DNA of 64,000 nucleotides. Origin: UBA10649 sp963700745. GTDB lineage: Bacteria > Actinomycetota > Actinomycetes > S36-B12. Positions 19,834 to 28,669 of this stretch are shown one piece after another. The stretch spans positions 372,001 to 436,000 of the forward strand of contig CAVOYT010000001.1 of NCBI GenBank assembly GCA_963700745.1, written 5' to 3'. Within the stretch, counting starts at the first letter, position 1; each line of letters starts with the position of its first letter. Below the pieces are notes generated by a model that did no database searches, was not told the origin of the DNA, and saw only the letters and a program-made list of their open reading frames with translations. A program made the position numbers and the translations under genes.

Positions 19834-20546
19834 GCGCCTTCGCGGTATCCCGCGTTCAGTCCCTGCACGAGTGCGGTCACGGCGGCCAGACCGTGCACGC
19901 GCCCGGCGGTCCTGGGCAGGATGAGCGTTCGGATCCCAGGTGCGCGGCCCCCACGTCGTCCTTCCCGCTGTCCCCGACCATCAGCACCTCGTCCGGACCC
20001 AGGTTCAGCTCCTCCAAGGCCCGCAGGAAGATCTCGGGCTCGGGCTTCACGGTGCCGACCTGCCACGACAGGACGGTGGCATCGGCGTAGGGCGTGATCC
20101 CCTCGCGGTCGAGGACGTGCTGGATCGGCACGCCGACGTTGGAGAGCACGGCGATCTTGACGCCGGACCTGCGCAGGTCCGCGAGGACCGGGGCGGTGTC
20201 GTCGTACGCGTGCCAGGTGTCCAGGAGGCTGGCGTACAGGGCGTCGCCCAGGCTCGGCGTCGACTCCCGGACCATCGTCGAGGAGTCGATGGAAGACCCG
20301 TCGATGCGCGGCGGCCGACAGGTCGCGCGAGCTGTCGGGGTCGTGGACTCGGGCGTTCTCCCAGATCCGGTCGAGGAACGCCACCAGTTCGGCTCGCTCG
20401 GCGTCATCGAGGGGATGGGGATGGGCGGACAGCGCGAGGTCCAGCCACTCGTCCGCGCTGCCCTGGTCGACGAGGGTCGAGTGCAGGTCGAAGATCACCC
20501 CGCGGATCGGGCCGGGGACGGCCCATGTCGAGGGCGGGTTGCTCAT
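19830..20546 (-). CDS. HAD-superfamily hydrolase (two frameshifts)
   Basis: A haloacid dehalogenase-like phosphohydrolase split across two frames. The first frame gives the nucleophile motif VIFDLHSTLVD; the second gives DTAPVLADLRRSGVKIAVLSN, ATVLSWQVGTVKPEPEIF and VLMVGDSGKDDVGAA; the first returns for LILPRTAGRVHGLAAV. The shifts lie near 20,270-20,310 and near 19,935-19,940, where one missing base in CTGGGATCC would restore the frame. Joined, it is a full HAD-IA protein of about 238 residues. The motifs are intact, so a sequence error is likelier than decay. The substrate is unknown. Confidence 0.75.
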
Positions 20547-20584
20547 GTCAGAAGACTACGAGGCATCCAATAGCCTTGGGCGTT

Positions 20585-22135
20585 GTGACCACCGATGCCC
20601 AGGGCCGTGCCGACGTGCCGGTCGACCCGGATGACGATCTGCCCGAGCAGATGCGGATCCGCCGGGAGAAGCGCGCACAGCTGGTCAGCCAGGGCATGGA
20701 GCCGTACGCCATCGGGCTTCCGATCACCACCACGATCCCCGCGGTCCGGGCGGCGTATCCGGATCTGCCGGAGGACACCGCCACCGGAGATCGGGTGGCG
20801 CTGGCCGGGCGCGTGATCTTCTCGCGCAACACCGGCAAGCTCTGCTTCGCCACGCTGCGGGCCGGTGACGGCGAGGAGATCCAGGCCATGATCTCCCTCG
20901 CCAAGGTCGGCGAGCAGCAGCTGGCGGACTGGAAGGACCTCGTCGACATCGGTGACCACGTGTTCGTGGCCGGGGAGGTCATCACCTCCAGGCGCGGCGA
21001 GCTGTCCGTGCTGGCCGACGAGTGGCGGATGGCGGCCAAGGCCCTGCGCCCGCTGCCGGTCGCGCACAAGCCGCTCAACGAGGAGACGCGGGTCCGCCAG
21101 CGGTACGTCGACCTCATCACCCGACCGGAGGCGCAGCAGATCGCCCGAACCCGGGTCGCGGTGATGGCGTCCGTGCGGCAGAGCATGTCCCGTCGCGGAT
21201 TCCTGGAGATCGAGACGCCGATGCTCCAGACACTGCACGGCGGCGCTACCGCCCGCCCGTTCGTGACGCACTCGAATGCCTTCGACATCGACGTCTTCCT
21301 GCGCATCGCGCCCGAGCTGTTCCTCAAGCGCGCCGTCGTCGGCGGGCTCGAGCGGGTGTTCGAGGTGAACCGAAACTTCCGCAACGAGGGTGCGGACCGG
21401 ACGCACTCGCCCGAGTTCACGATGCTCGAGTTCTACCAGGCCTACGCCGACTATCAGGTGATGGCGACCATCACTCGCGAGCTGATCCAGGAGGCGGCCC
21501 TCGCCGCCTGCGGAACGCTGGTCGTGACGCACTACGACGGCTCCGTTCATGATCTGTCCGGCGTGTGGCCGCAGGTCGACCTCTATGGGTCGCTGTCGGC
21601 GGCCCTCGGGGAGGCCATCGGGCCCGAGACCGGCCGCGACCGGCTGGTGACGCTGTGCGAGGCGGCTGGCATCGAGGTCGCGCCGACCGCCGTCCCGGGC
21701 AAGCTCGCCGAGGAGCTGTTCGAGCACCACGTCGTGCCGACCTTCGCTGGCCCGACGTTCGTCATGGACTACCCGGTGGACACGTCACCGCTCGTGCGAG
21801 GGCACCGGACGAAGCCCGGCCTCGTGGAGAAGTGGGACCTCTACATCAACGGAGCCGAGTCCGGCACCGGCTACTCCGAGCTCGTCGATCCGGTCATCCA
21901 GCGCGAGCGGCTGATCGAGCAGGCGGCCCTCGGTGCACGCGGCGATGTCGAGGCGATGGCGCTCGACGAGGACTTCCTGCGCGCCATGGAGCACGGCATG
22001 CCGCCGATGGGCGGGGTCGGGGTCGGGATCGACCGGCTGATGATGTCGCTGACCGGGCTGGGAATCCGGGAGACCATCCTGTTCCCGCTGGTGAAACCCG
22101 AACTGCGCGGTCAGGGACCTGAGGGAGCGACGTGA
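20585..22135 (+). CDS. lysS: lysyl-tRNA synthetase, class II
   Basis: Charges tRNA-Lys. The 516-residue protein has an N-terminal OB-fold anticodon domain (about 60-180, with LAGRVIFSRNTGKLCFATL) and a class II catalytic core: motif 2 FEVNRNFRNEGADRTHSPEF and motif 3 GVGVGIDRLMMSLTG followed by IRETILFP. I chose GTG 20585: TAGCCT (20571-20576) lies 8 bases upstream, pointing to a leaderless transcript, although the frame stays open further upstream over the divergent HAD gene. The stop overlaps the argA GTG. Confidence 0.95.
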   Translation: MTTDAQGRADVPVDPDDDLPEQMRIRREKRAQLVSQGMEPYAIGLPITTTIPAVRAAYPDLPEDTATGDRVALAGRVIFSRNTGKLCFATLRAGDGEEIQAMISLAKVGEQQLADWKDLVDIGDHVFVAGEVITSRRGELSVLADEWRMAAKALRPLPVAHKPLNEETRVRQRYVDLITRPEAQQIARTRVAVMASVRQSMSRRGFLEIETPMLQTLHGGATARPFVTHSNAFDIDVFLRIAPELFLKRAVVGGLERVFEVNRNFRNEGADRTHSPEFTMLEFYQAYADYQVMATITRELIQEAALAACGTLVVTHYDGSVHDLSGVWPQVDLYGSLSAALGEAIGPETGRDRLVTLCEAAGIEVAPTAVPGKLAEELFEHHVVPTFAGPTFVMDYPVDTSPLVRGHRTKPGLVEKWDLYINGAESGTGYSELVDPVIQRERLIEQAALGARGDVEAMALDEDFLRAMEHGMPPMGGVGVGIDRLMMSLTGLGIRETILFPLVKPELRGQGPEGAT

Positions 22136-22633
22136 GCGAAGTGATCGTGCGGCCGGCGCGGACGTCGGATGTGCGGGCGATCCGCGGGCTCATCGACATC
22201 TACTCCCCGGACGGGCACCTGCTGTCCAAGGCGACCGTGACCTTGTTCGAGGACGTGCAGGAGTTCCTCGTGGCTGACCGGGACGGCGTGGTCGTTGGCT
22301 GCGGGGCTCTGCACGTCATGTGGGAGGACCTCGCGGAGGTGCGCACCCTGGCGGTAGGTCCGGCGGACGCCGGGCACGGGATCGGTTCGGCCCTGCTCTC
22401 GGCACTGCTGGACCGGGCCAGGGCCGTCGGGGTCAAGCGGGTCTTCTGCCTGACCTTCATGGTCGACTTCTTCCGGGCGCACGGATTCACGGAGATCGAC
22501 GACACTCCGGTCGATCACACGGTGTACGAGCAGCTCCTGCAGTCCTACGACGAAGGCAGTCGCGGAGTTCCTCGGCCTGGAGCGCGTGAAGCCGAACACG
22601 CTGGGCAACCACCGGATGCTGGTGGTCCTGTGA
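22132..22633 (+). CDS. argA: N-acetylglutamate synthase, Rv2747 type (one frameshift)
   Basis: A short GNAT-fold N-acetylglutamate synthase, first step of arginine synthesis, like mycobacterial Rv2747. The acetyl-CoA loop reads VGPADAGHGIGSALL, with RVFCLTF and FFRAHGFTEID after it. The expected C-terminus VAEFLGLERVKPNTLGNHRM is encoded one frame over: skipping an extra A at 22558 joins the frames exactly and ends at TGA 22631. The protein would then be about 166 residues. GTG 22132 overlaps the lysS stop. Confidence 0.82.
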
Positions 22634-23392
22634 ACCGGCTGCTGGCGATCGCGGTGAGCGCGGGTCTGGCGCTCACGCTGGCCGCCGCGCCCGTGTCGGC
22701 GCAGGAGCCCGGCGGCGCCCGAGGGGCCGCTGGCCGGCAAGCTGATCCTGATCGATCCGGGGCACCAGCTCGGCAACTCCAACCCGAAGTTCGCCAAGCA
22801 GATGTCGCGGAAGATCTTCAACGGAACGACGGTGAAGGGCTGCAACACGACGGGGACGGCGACGAACTCGGGCTTCCCCGAGGCGACCTTCACCTGGCGG
22901 GTGGCGAACCGGCTGAAGCGGCAGCTCGAGCGGGCGGGCGCTCGCGTGGAACTGACCCGCACCTCCAATTCCCGGGACGCGTGGGGTCCGTGCGTGTGGA
23001 ACCGCGCCAAGCAGGCGAACGAACTCGGGGCCGACGCCATGATCAGCATCCATGCCGACGGCGCGGCATCGCAGAGCAAGGGGTTCTTCGCCATCGCTCC
23101 CGCCCGCATCAAGGGCTGGACGGACGACGTCGTGAAGGTCGACCGCCGGCTGGCGAAGGCCATGATCGCCGGGATGAAGGCGGCAGGGGCGCCGCCATCG
23201 AACTACATCGGCGGGCAGCTGCTGATCTCGAACAACACGACGTCGCTGAACTTCAGCAATGTCCCCACGGTGACCATCGAGGTCGGCAACATGCGCAACG
23301 CCGAGGAGGCTCGTCGGATGACGTCATCGGCGGGCCAGCGGCAGTACGCCCGCTGGCTCCTCGCCGGGATCGAGCGGTTCTTCCGCTCCTGA
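22630..23392 (+). CDS. N-acetylmuramoyl-L-alanine amidase, Amidase_3 (one frameshift)
   Basis: Secreted zinc amidase that cuts the bond between MurNAc and the stem peptide. GTG 22630 opens a signal peptide (VNRLLAIAVSAGLALTLAAA, cleavage after VSA-Q). A shift near 22,711-22,718 moves to the frame with the catalytic domain: LILIDPGHQLGN (zinc His), PEATFTWRVANRL (zinc Glu), MISIHADGA (zinc His) and TIEVGNMRN (catalytic Glu). All ligands are present, so the enzyme is probably intact and the shift a sequence error. The start overlaps the argA stop (GTGA). Confidence 0.8.
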
Positions 23393-23411
23393 CCGCAACT
23401 CCCGAACCGGT

Positions 23412-24014
23412 TCAGCTCCCGAACTCGTGCACGAGCGTGCGCAGGAGCTGGGCCAGGTCGTCCTGACGCTCCGGCGTCAGGTGGGAGAGCAGGTCGTGCT
23501 CGCGGGCCACGAGGTCGAACAGGGCGCCGTCGACCGTGGCGCGGCCGACATCGGTCAGCACGACCCGGACCCCACGTCGGTCGGAGGGATCCGGCTGCCG
23601 GCGGACCAGGCCGCGCGTCTCGAGGCGGTCGATGCGGTTGGTCATCGTGCCGCTGGTGACCAGCGTCTCGGTGCCCAGCTGGCCAGGGGACAGCGAGTAC
23701 GGGGTCCCGGCCCGTCGCAGCGCGGCCAGGACGTCGAACTCCCAGGTGTCGAGGTCGTGGGCCGCGAACGCCTGGCGACGGGCGAGGTCGAGCAGCCGGG
23801 CCAGTCGGGTCACTCGGGACAGCACCTGCAGGGGGGAGACGTCCAGGTCGGGGCGCTCGCGTCGCCAGGCGGCGGTGATCCGGTCGACATCGTCGACGGA
23901 GTCGACTGAATGAGCATCGTCGACGGAGTCGACATGACATCGTCGACGGATCGACTCTGCGGTGCTCAACGGCCCGATGGTCCGACGGGATCCGGTCCTG
24001 CGCCATGCCGTCAT
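23412..24014 (-). CDS. MarR-family transcriptional regulator
   Basis: A winged-helix MarR repressor, with the DNA-binding wing in GTMTNRIDRLETRGLVRRQPD and the family D-x-R-x-G pattern (DPSDRRGVRVVLT). The first 45 residues or so are not conserved and contain a short repeat (DSVDD twice), so the true start may lie inside them. Up to 200 residues if ATG 24014 is used. Its promoter region carries GTCAAG/CTTGAC inverted repeats (24020-24078), suggesting autoregulation. Its ligand is unknown. Confidence 0.83.
   Translation of the reverse strand: MTAWRRTGSRRTIGPLSTAESIRRRCHVDSVDDAHSVDSVDDVDRITAAWRRERPDLDVSPLQVLSRVTRLARLLDLARRQAFAAHDLDTWEFDVLAALRRAGTPYSLSPGQLGTETLVTSGTMTNRIDRLETRGLVRRQPDPSDRRGVRVVLTDVGRATVDGALFDLVAREHDLLSHLTPERQDDLAQLLRTLVHEFGS
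23888..23955. repeat. three tandem copies of an 18-19 bp unit
   Basis: Copies at 23888-23906 and 23915-23933 are identical (CATCGTCGACGGAGTCGAC); a third at 23938-23955 lacks one base. They are separated by 8 and 4 bases and fall in the start region of the marR gene, where they encode the repeated DSVDD. The unit contains the palindrome GTCGAC. It may be a slippage product. Confidence 0.7.
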
Positions 24015-24019
24015 GCTAC

Positions 24020-24078
24020 GTCAAGAATCTTGACGTCAAGATTCCCTATGACGAGAATCCCACGCGGCAAGAGTCTTG
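24020..24078. promoter_or_regulatory. putative MarR operators
   Basis: GTCAAGAATCTTGAC (24020-24034) is an inverted repeat of GTCAAG around three bases. A direct half-site GTCAAGATTC follows at once (24035-24044), and CAAGAGTCTTG (24068-24078) is a third, imperfect copy. They lie immediately upstream of the marR start and within 15 bases of the TetR gene's 3' end. Spacing and symmetry fit a MarR dimer controlling its own gene. Confidence 0.6.
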
Positions 24079-24088
24079 ACGACGGGTG

Positions 24089-24847
24089 CTACTTCTTGCG
24101 GCCGTCGACCAGGCGCGGCTTCGCCTCGAGGTCCTGCAGGCCGTTCCAGGCGAGGTTGACCAGGTGCGCGACGACCTCCTCCTTCTTGGGCTTGCGGACG
24201 TCGAGCCACCACTGCCCGGTCTGGGCGACCATGCCGACCAGCATCTGGGAGTACAGCGGCGCCCACTTGGGGTTGAGCTTGTGGGCCTTGAACTGCTTGG
24301 CCAGCAGGTCGTCCACCCGCGCGGCGACGTCCACGAGCAGGCCGGCGAACGTGCCGCCGGTGGACTCGGCGAGGACCTCGGGGTCCCGCGTGGCGGGCGC
24401 GTCTCGAACCAGGATGCGGAACCCGTCGGGGTACTTCTCGATGTAGTCGAAGAGCGCCATGCCAGCCCGCTCGAGGAGGGTGCGGGCATTCACGTGCGCC
24501 TGTTCGTCGCCGTTCTCATCGCTCAGTGCCTCGGCGATGGAGGACAGCAGGTAGCTCATCTCGCGGTCGACCAGGACGGCGTACAGGCCCTCCTTGCCGC
24601 CGAAGTGCTCGTACACCACCGGCTTGGATACTCCGGCCCGAGCGGCGATCTCCTCGACGCTGACCGCCTCGAAGCCCTTCTCGGCGAACAGCCTGCGGCC
24701 GACGTCGAGCAGTTGCTCACGGCGTTCCTGACCGCTCATGCGGACGCGCTCGCGTCGCGGATCGCGACGCTTGGCGATGGGCAGGGGAGTGACGTTCGTC
24801 GCGACGTCGCCGTCATCGGACAGGGCCAGCGGGCCCTCGGTACTCAT
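24089..24847 (-). CDS. TetR-family regulator
   Basis: A 252-residue TetR repressor with an N-terminal helix-turn-helix at about 40-85 (RREQLLDVGRRLFAEKGFEA, then EIAARAGVSKPVVYEHFGGK). The first 35 residues are a low-homology extension. ATG 24847 overlaps the stop of the desaturase gene upstream (ATGA), so both are co-transcribed from the desaturase promoter. That promoter carries a nested inverted repeat, so this protein probably represses its own operon in response to fatty acids or acyl-CoA; the ligand is inferred. Confidence 0.88.
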   Translation of the reverse strand: MSTEGPLALSDDGDVATNVTPLPIAKRRDPRRERVRMSGQERREQLLDVGRRLFAEKGFEAVSVEEIAARAGVSKPVVYEHFGGKEGLYAVLVDREMSYLLSSIAEALSDENGDEQAHVNARTLLERAGMALFDYIEKYPDGFRILVRDAPATRDPEVLAESTGGTFAGLLVDVAARVDDLLAKQFKAHKLNPKWAPLYSQMLVGMVAQTGQWWLDVRKPKKEEVVAHLVNLAWNGLQDLEAKPRLVDGRKK

Positions 24848-25860
24848 CGGGTGGCAGCCTCGTCGGTCGCCTTCGGCAGGCCGGGTACCCGTCGCCGCAT
24901 GGCCGGGTCCTTCAGGCGTGCCGCGATCCGTTCGGGCTTGGGCCAGCGCACGTCGTAGGCAAGTCGGGTCTTCTCGAGCAGTCTGATCATCTCGGCGCTG
25001 AGGTCGATCTGGCCCTTGAGCACGCCGTGGCGAGCGCTGGTCGGGTCCACGTGGTGCAGGTTGTGCCAGGACTCCCCGAAGGAGGGGATCGCGAGCCACG
25101 CCACGTTGCTGGACAGGTCGCGGCTCTTGAATGGGCGAGTGCCGAAGACGTGGCAGATCGAGTTGATCGACCAGGTGACGTGGTGGACGAGGGCGACGCG
25201 CACGAGTCCGGCCCAGAAGAGCGCGGTGAGGGCGCCCATCCACGACCACGTGATCAGGCCACCGAGGAGTGCGGGGAGCAGGAAGGTGGCGATGACGACG
25301 GCGGGGAACCAGCGCGACACGGCGCGAAGATCGGGATCGGCGGCGATGTCGGGGGCGTACTTCTCGATCGGGGTGTTCTCCTCGTCGAACAGCCAGCCGA
25401 CGTGGGCGAAGTACAGGCCCTTGGCGACCGACTTGCGGGAGGTGCCGAACCGCCATGGCGAGTGCGGATCGCCGACCTCGTCGGAGAACTTGTGATGCTT
25501 GCGGTGGTCGGCCACCCACTGGTCGAGCGACCCCTCAAGGGCCATCGAGCCCATGATGGCCAGCGCCAACTTCACGGCCCGGTTGGCCTTGAATGAGCCG
25601 TGCGTGAAGAACCGGTGGTAGCCCACGGTGATTCCGGCGGCGGTGATGGTCCACATGAGGAACACGAGGGCGATATCGACCCAGGACAGCCAGCCTCCCC
25701 AGGCGACGGGGATGGCCAGCAGCACGGCGATGAGCGGCACCACGACGAACGCCCCGATGGTGATCCGCATCCCCATGCTGTTCAGCTGGATCGGCTCGCT
25801 GTCGTCTCGTACAGACGTGTCGGCCTTCGTTCCAGGCAGGACCTCGGGGGACAGGGTCAT
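24844..25860 (-). CDS. acyl-CoA/fatty acid delta-9 desaturase
   Basis: Membrane di-iron desaturase making monounsaturated fatty acids. The three histidine boxes are present: HRFFTH near residue 81, HRKHH near 118 and HNLHH near 262. Hydrophobic segments occur near residues 35-60, 65-80 and 190-225. The 338-residue length matches bacterial stearoyl-CoA desaturase relatives. ATG 25860 has AAGGAG 6 bases upstream. It heads an operon with the tetR gene, like fatty-acid-responsive desaturase/TetR pairs in other actinobacteria. Confidence 0.92.
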   Translation of the reverse strand: MTLSPEVLPGTKADTSVRDDSEPIQLNSMGMRITIGAFVVVPLIAVLLAIPVAWGGWLSWVDIALVFLMWTITAAGITVGYHRFFTHGSFKANRAVKLALAIMGSMALEGSLDQWVADHRKHHKFSDEVGDPHSPWRFGTSRKSVAKGLYFAHVGWLFDEENTPIEKYAPDIAADPDLRAVSRWFPAVVIATFLLPALLGGLITWSWMGALTALFWAGLVRVALVHHVTWSINSICHVFGTRPFKSRDLSSNVAWLAIPSFGESWHNLHHVDPTSARHGVLKGQIDLSAEMIRLLEKTRLAYDVRWPKPERIAARLKDPAMRRRVPGLPKATDEAATR

Positions 25861-25894
25861 GTGGCTCCTTCTTCATCGTCGCACGCCATGCGCA

Positions 25895-25939
25895 TACCTA
25901 CGCTTCCGTAGGTTACGGTACCGTAGGTATTCCTGTCAA
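25895..25939 (-). promoter_or_regulatory. desaturase promoter with nested TetR operator
   Basis: On the minus strand a perfect -35 TTGACA (25939-25934) is followed after 18 bases by TAACCT as the -10. The spacer and -10 are covered by inverted repeats: outer arms TACCTACG (25895-25902) and CGTAGGTA (25922-25929), an inner CCTACG-CTTC-CGTAGG (25897-25912) and the palindrome TACGGTACCGTA (25914-25925). This is the geometry of a repressed promoter, and the co-transcribed TetR protein is the natural regulator. Confidence 0.78.
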
Positions 25940-26008
25940 TGCGGCTCGCGGCCGTTCGCCGAGGGTTCACCCCGCCGCGTCTAGAGTTCTCCTGCCGTCC
26001 ACGGCCGG

Positions 26009-26079
26009 TCCCGGGTCGTCTAATGGCAGGACAGCGGACTTTGAATCCGCGAACAGAGGTTCGACTCCTCTCCCGGGAG
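26009..26079 (+). tRNA. tRNA-Gln (anticodon TTG)
   Basis: A complete 71-nt cloverleaf. The acceptor arms TCCCGGG (26009-26015) and CCCGGGA (26072-26078) pair perfectly; discriminator G is 26079. The anticodon stem GCGGA/TCCGC holds the loop CTTTGAA with anticodon TTG at 26041-26043. The T-arm is AGAGG-TTCGACT-CCTCT. CCA is not encoded. Confidence 0.97.
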
Positions 26080-26121
26080 CACTCAGTCCGCGCGTCCGCG
26101 CGGCGGTGCGGCTGCCCGTGC

Positions 26122-27020
26122 CTACTGCCAGTACGGGGCCGTTGCCGGAATCGAGCGGGAGCCGCGAGCGCACCCGGCCGAAACGATCGTCCTGGTCGCG
26201 CCACGAGGCGTAGGCGGCGTCCAGCTCCTGGCGGCTGCGACCAACGAAGTTCCACCACATCATCAGCGGCTCATCGAACGGCACCCCGCCCAGGAGCATG
26301 ACCCGCGAGCGCTCCCGCGCCGTCAGCGACACCTCCTGGCGCCCCTGCGAGACGTGGGCCATTCGGCCGGGTAGCCACGGGCGTGCCATCGATGGCGACG
26401 GTGCCCCGCAGGACGATGAACGCGTGCTCGAAGTCGGCGCGCAGGGGGACGGTGACGTCGGCGTGGACGTCGAGATCCGCACCGACGAGAGGGGTGTCAT
26501 GTCGCGCCGGGCTGCGTGCGCCGAGAACGTCGCCGACGAGGACGGTGGCGATGGCACCGGGAAGCTCGACAGTGGGCAGGTCGGCATGGTGCTCGAAGTC
26601 GGCGCTCCCATGGCGGGTGGCCTCGGGCTGCGCGATCCACAGCTGAATCCCTTCCAGGGTGCCGCGGTAGTGACCGGTGGCCTCCTCCGCATGGGCCACT
26701 CCGGCGCCGGCGGTCATGAGGTTCAGCTGGCCGGCCGCGAGCACCTGCTCGGACCCGAGACTGTCCTTGTGCAGGGCCTGTCCGTCGAGGAGCCAGGTGA
26801 CGGTCTGCAGACCCATGTGCGGGTGTGGGCCCACGTCGAGGCCGGTGCCCTCGGTGACGTCGGCAGGCCCCATGTGGTCGGCGAAGCACCAGGCCCCGAC
26901 GGTGCGACGACCTCGCCGGGGAAGCGCCCGCCGGACCGTGAATCCTCCGACGGTCGCCTCCGAGCTGTCCGTGACCTCGATGTCGACCGAACCGGTGTCG
27001 GCCGAACGGGTTCCCGTCAT
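26122..27020 (-). CDS. pirin-family protein (two frameshifts)
   Basis: A bicupin pirin; relatives include quercetin dioxygenases and regulators with a metal in the N-terminal cupin. The first frame gives the metal region DVGPHPHMGLQTVTWLLDG and AGAGVAHAEEA. Skipping an extra base at 26372 joins GTPVA to PGRMAHVSQGRQEVSL and GGVPFDEPLMMWWNFVGRS. A second extra base near 26164 would lead to SRSIPATAPYWQ and a stop at 26122, a normal pirin end; without it the frame would run antisense through the tRNA gene. TAAATT lies 6 bases before ATG 27020, so it is probably leaderless. Confidence 0.8.
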
Positions 27021-27121
27021 GAAATTAATTTAGCATTCAACTAAGGTGCGGGCAAGGATCCGATTCGTTCTCCATCCGGGCGGGACCGCGGTCGGCGTGG
27101 ACTCCCGTCTCGGGCGCTGGA

Positions 27122-27188
27122 TAGGGTGGGACCGCCTTCCCCGGCCGCCGCGAGACGTGTCTCGCCCGACCCTCACCGAGGAACCGTC
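27122..27188 (+). promoter_or_regulatory. glmU promoter and 5' leader
   Basis: TAGGGT at 27122-27127 is a good -10 element and would start transcription near 27,134, leaving a leader of about 55 bases before GTG 27189. No convincing -35 or riboswitch-like fold is visible. Confidence 0.45.
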
Positions 27189-28661
27189 GTGACCAGCACC
27201 CGTCCCTCCGTCGTCGTGATCCTGGCGGCTGGCGAGGGCACCCGCATGAAGTCGGCCACGCCGAAGGTCCTGCACCCGGTGGCCGGTCGATCGCTCCTCG
27301 GTCACGTCATCGAGGCCGCGGCCACCCTTGAGCCCCGCCACCTCGTGGTCGTCGTCGGACACGGCCGTGACGAGGTGTGTGCGCATATCGAGGAGATCGC
27401 GCCGTGGGCGATCACGGTGGTCCAGGAGGAGCGCAACGGAACCGGTCACGCGGTGCGCATCGCCCTCGCCGACCTGGCGGGGCGGGGCATCTCCACGACC
27501 GACGGACCGGTCGTGGTCCTCACCGGGGACACCCCCCTGCTCACCGGCCGCACGCTCGTGGGCCTGCTGCTAGAGCATGACGCCACGGGGGCGTCGGCGA
27601 CCGTCCTCACCGCCCGACTCCCGCGGCCCGACGGGTACGGACGCATCGTCCGCGAGCAGGACGGTTCGGTCAGCGCGATCGTGGAGGACAAGGATGCGAG
27701 CGACGAGCAGTTGCGCATCGACGAGATCAACTCGGGTATGTACGCGTTCGTCGCCGATCGGCTGGCCCGATCCCTGACCCAGATCACCACCGACAACGCC
27801 CAGGGCGAGGAGTACCTGACCGACGTGGTCGGGCTGCTGCGGGCCGACGGTGAGGTCGTCTCGGCCTCGCTGTGCACGGACGCGGACGAGATCCTCGGGG
27901 TGAACGACCGAGTCCAGCTGGCCCAGGCGGCTGCCATCATGCGCGACCGCATCAACGACCGCTGGATGCGCGACGGCGTCTCCATCCTCGATCCCGCCAC
28001 GACCTGGCTCGATGTCGACGTCGATCTCGAGGCCGATGTCGTGCTCCGCCCGCAGGTGACCCTGAGGGGGCCGACATCGGTGGCCACCGGTGCCCTGATC
28101 GGGCCTGGGACGACGCTGGTCGCGTGCGAGGTCGGTGGCGGCGCCGAGGTCATCCACACCTGGGCGGAGCTCGCCGTGATCGGCGAGGGCGCCCGGGTCG
28201 GACCGTTCACCTACCTGCGACCTGGCACCGTGCTCGGGCGGGGAACCCGGGCCGGCGCCTACGTCGAGATCAAGAACTCCTCGATCGGGGACTACGCCAA
28301 GGTGCCCCACCTGTCGTACGTCGGAGACGCCCAGGTCGGCACCGGCTCCAACATCGGGGCGGCGACGATCGTCGTGAACTACGACGGCGTCGAGAAGCAC
28401 CGGACCGTTGTCGGCGATCACGTACGGATCGGGAGCGACACCATGCTCGTCGCCCCCGTCACCGTGGGCGACGGCGCCTACACCGCGGCCGGCTCCGTGA
28501 TCACGGACGACGTGCCGGCCGGAGCCATGGCGGTCGGCCGGGCGCGTCAGCGCAATATCGACGGATGGGTGCAGCGGCGTCGGCCCGGTTCCCCGGCCGC
28601 GGAGGCCGCCGAGCGTGCCCCTCATGACCCACCGAGCGACCCCCCGTCCCAACAATCGTAG
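27189..28661 (+). CDS. glmU: bifunctional GlcNAc-1-P uridyltransferase / GlcN-1-P acetyltransferase
   Basis: Makes UDP-GlcNAc for peptidoglycan. The N-terminal pyrophosphorylase has LAAGEGTRMKSATPKVLHPV near residue 10 and GTGHAV near 80. The C-terminal acetyltransferase is a left-handed beta-helix of hexapeptide repeats (about 265-450) with RPGTVLGRGTRAGAYVEIK, LSYVGDAQVG and NYDGVEKHRT. It has 490 residues with a disordered Pro-rich tail. GTG 27189 is preceded by a weak Shine-Dalgarno (ACCGAGGAA). prs follows after 8 bases. Confidence 0.95.
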   Translation: MTSTRPSVVVILAAGEGTRMKSATPKVLHPVAGRSLLGHVIEAAATLEPRHLVVVVGHGRDEVCAHIEEIAPWAITVVQEERNGTGHAVRIALADLAGRGISTTDGPVVVLTGDTPLLTGRTLVGLLLEHDATGASATVLTARLPRPDGYGRIVREQDGSVSAIVEDKDASDEQLRIDEINSGMYAFVADRLARSLTQITTDNAQGEEYLTDVVGLLRADGEVVSASLCTDADEILGVNDRVQLAQAAAIMRDRINDRWMRDGVSILDPATTWLDVDVDLEADVVLRPQVTLRGPTSVATGALIGPGTTLVACEVGGGAEVIHTWAELAVIGEGARVGPFTYLRPGTVLGRGTRAGAYVEIKNSSIGDYAKVPHLSYVGDAQVGTGSNIGAATIVVNYDGVEKHRTVVGDHVRIGSDTMLVAPVTVGDGAYTAAGSVITDDVPAGAMAVGRARQRNIDGWVQRRRPGSPAAEAAERAPHDPPSDPPSQQS

Positions 28662-28669
28662 GAGCCTTG

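Noticed and set aside
20270..20310. Programmed ribosomal frameshifting in the HAD gene (and others)
   Set aside because: No slippery heptamer or downstream stimulator is seen, and shifts occur in unrelated genes at random positions, often in homopolymers.
19940..20584. Upstream extension of the lysS frame by about 215 residues
   Set aside because: It is the reverse of the HAD hydrolase gene and has composition typical of antisense frames in GC-rich DNA; a good -10 lies just before GTG 20585.
24848..25519. Extension of the TetR frame into the desaturase gene as a 476-residue protein
   Set aside because: The extra part is another frame of the intact desaturase and has no family resemblance.
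25967..26121. C-terminal extension of pirin across the tRNA-Gln gene
   Set aside because: It is merely the antisense of the tRNA; a natural pirin ending and stop at 26122 are reached after correcting one base.
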